Source: Dyadobacter psychrotolerans | GTDB lineage: Bacteria; Bacteroidota; Bacteroidia; Cytophagales; Spirosomataceae | Assembly (NCBI RefSeq): GCF_004349265.1 | Contig: NZ_SMFL01000007.1 | Location: 1-64,000, forward strand | Direction of reading: 5' to 3' | Length of the DNA stretch: 64,000 bases | Shown here: piece after piece, positions 63,965-64,000 of the stretch | Layout: each line of letters begins with the position of its first letter | How positions within the stretch are numbered: position 1 is the first letter of the stretch | Translations under genes and position numbers: made by a program | The notes under the pieces: generated by a model | The model's database searches: none | Seen by the model: the letters and a program-made list of their open reading frames with translations, nothing else | What the model was told of the DNA's origin: nothing

Positions 63965-64000
63965 TGAATATCAATATAATATACGTTTAGAGTCTTCGAA

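Overview
The window looks like chromosome from a Bacteroidota bacterium of the Cytophagales, probably close to Dyadobacter or another Spirosomataceae member. This rests on a SusC/SusD pair, a type IX secretion C-terminal domain, an exosortase N (XrtN) system, a PVC-type haem-binding dehydrogenase and its paralogue, a MoaC-MoaB fusion, and several Bacteroidota-type -7 boxes (TAnnTTTG). The genus is inferred from gene content only.

Layout. 1-754: the end of an IS66-family element inserted into a gene for a type IX-secreted protein, leaving only its C-terminal part. 833-11839 (minus): an exopolysaccharide locus of nine genes (Wza-like export protein, Wzz-like chain-length protein, flippase, Wzy-like polymerase, four glycosyltransferases, a nucleotide-sugar epimerase). 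11952-17100: aspS, a lipoprotein and a hybrid histidine kinase. 17324-19435: prolyl oligopeptidase. 19714-24353: L-rhamnose catabolism (aldolase-dehydrogenase fusion, isomerase) facing a GntR regulator. 24478-31377: a Trp/Tyr-rich secreted protein, arfB, an MFS transporter, a doubly mutated YefM/YoeB toxin-antitoxin pair and a large FAD/Fe-S oxidoreductase. 31800-36422: SusC/SusD. 36509-43295: an SDR, purH, a membrane HExxH protein, a sodium/solute symporter, cyclophilin and a lytic transglycosylase. 43781-47651: molybdenum cofactor operon moeA-moaD-moaE-moaCB-moaA. 47661-48178: an apparently intact RelE/ParE toxin-antitoxin pair. 48388-55072: a small secreted protein, a GT87 enzyme, an esterase, and exosortase XrtN with its VIT-domain substrate. 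55447-63903: a PVC-type cytochrome protein, small unknown genes, a cytochrome-less paralogue of the PVC protein, a TIM-barrel isomerase-like protein and a small CBM48/E-set protein.

How the genes work together. The polysaccharide genes form a Wzx/Wzy-type assembly line but no initiating sugar-phosphate transferase or tyrosine kinase is seen. The rhamnose genes cover isomerisation, aldol cleavage and lactaldehyde oxidation, but no kinase is present. The cofactor operon covers most molybdopterin steps, but no molybdoenzyme lies in the window. XrtN and its neighbour look like a dedicated sortase and single substrate. No rRNA, tRNA, CRISPR array or prophage was recognised. The points most worth a second look are the broken toxin-antitoxin pair, the IS66-cut secreted gene, the XrtN/VIT pair and the PVC paralogue that lost its cytochrome domain.
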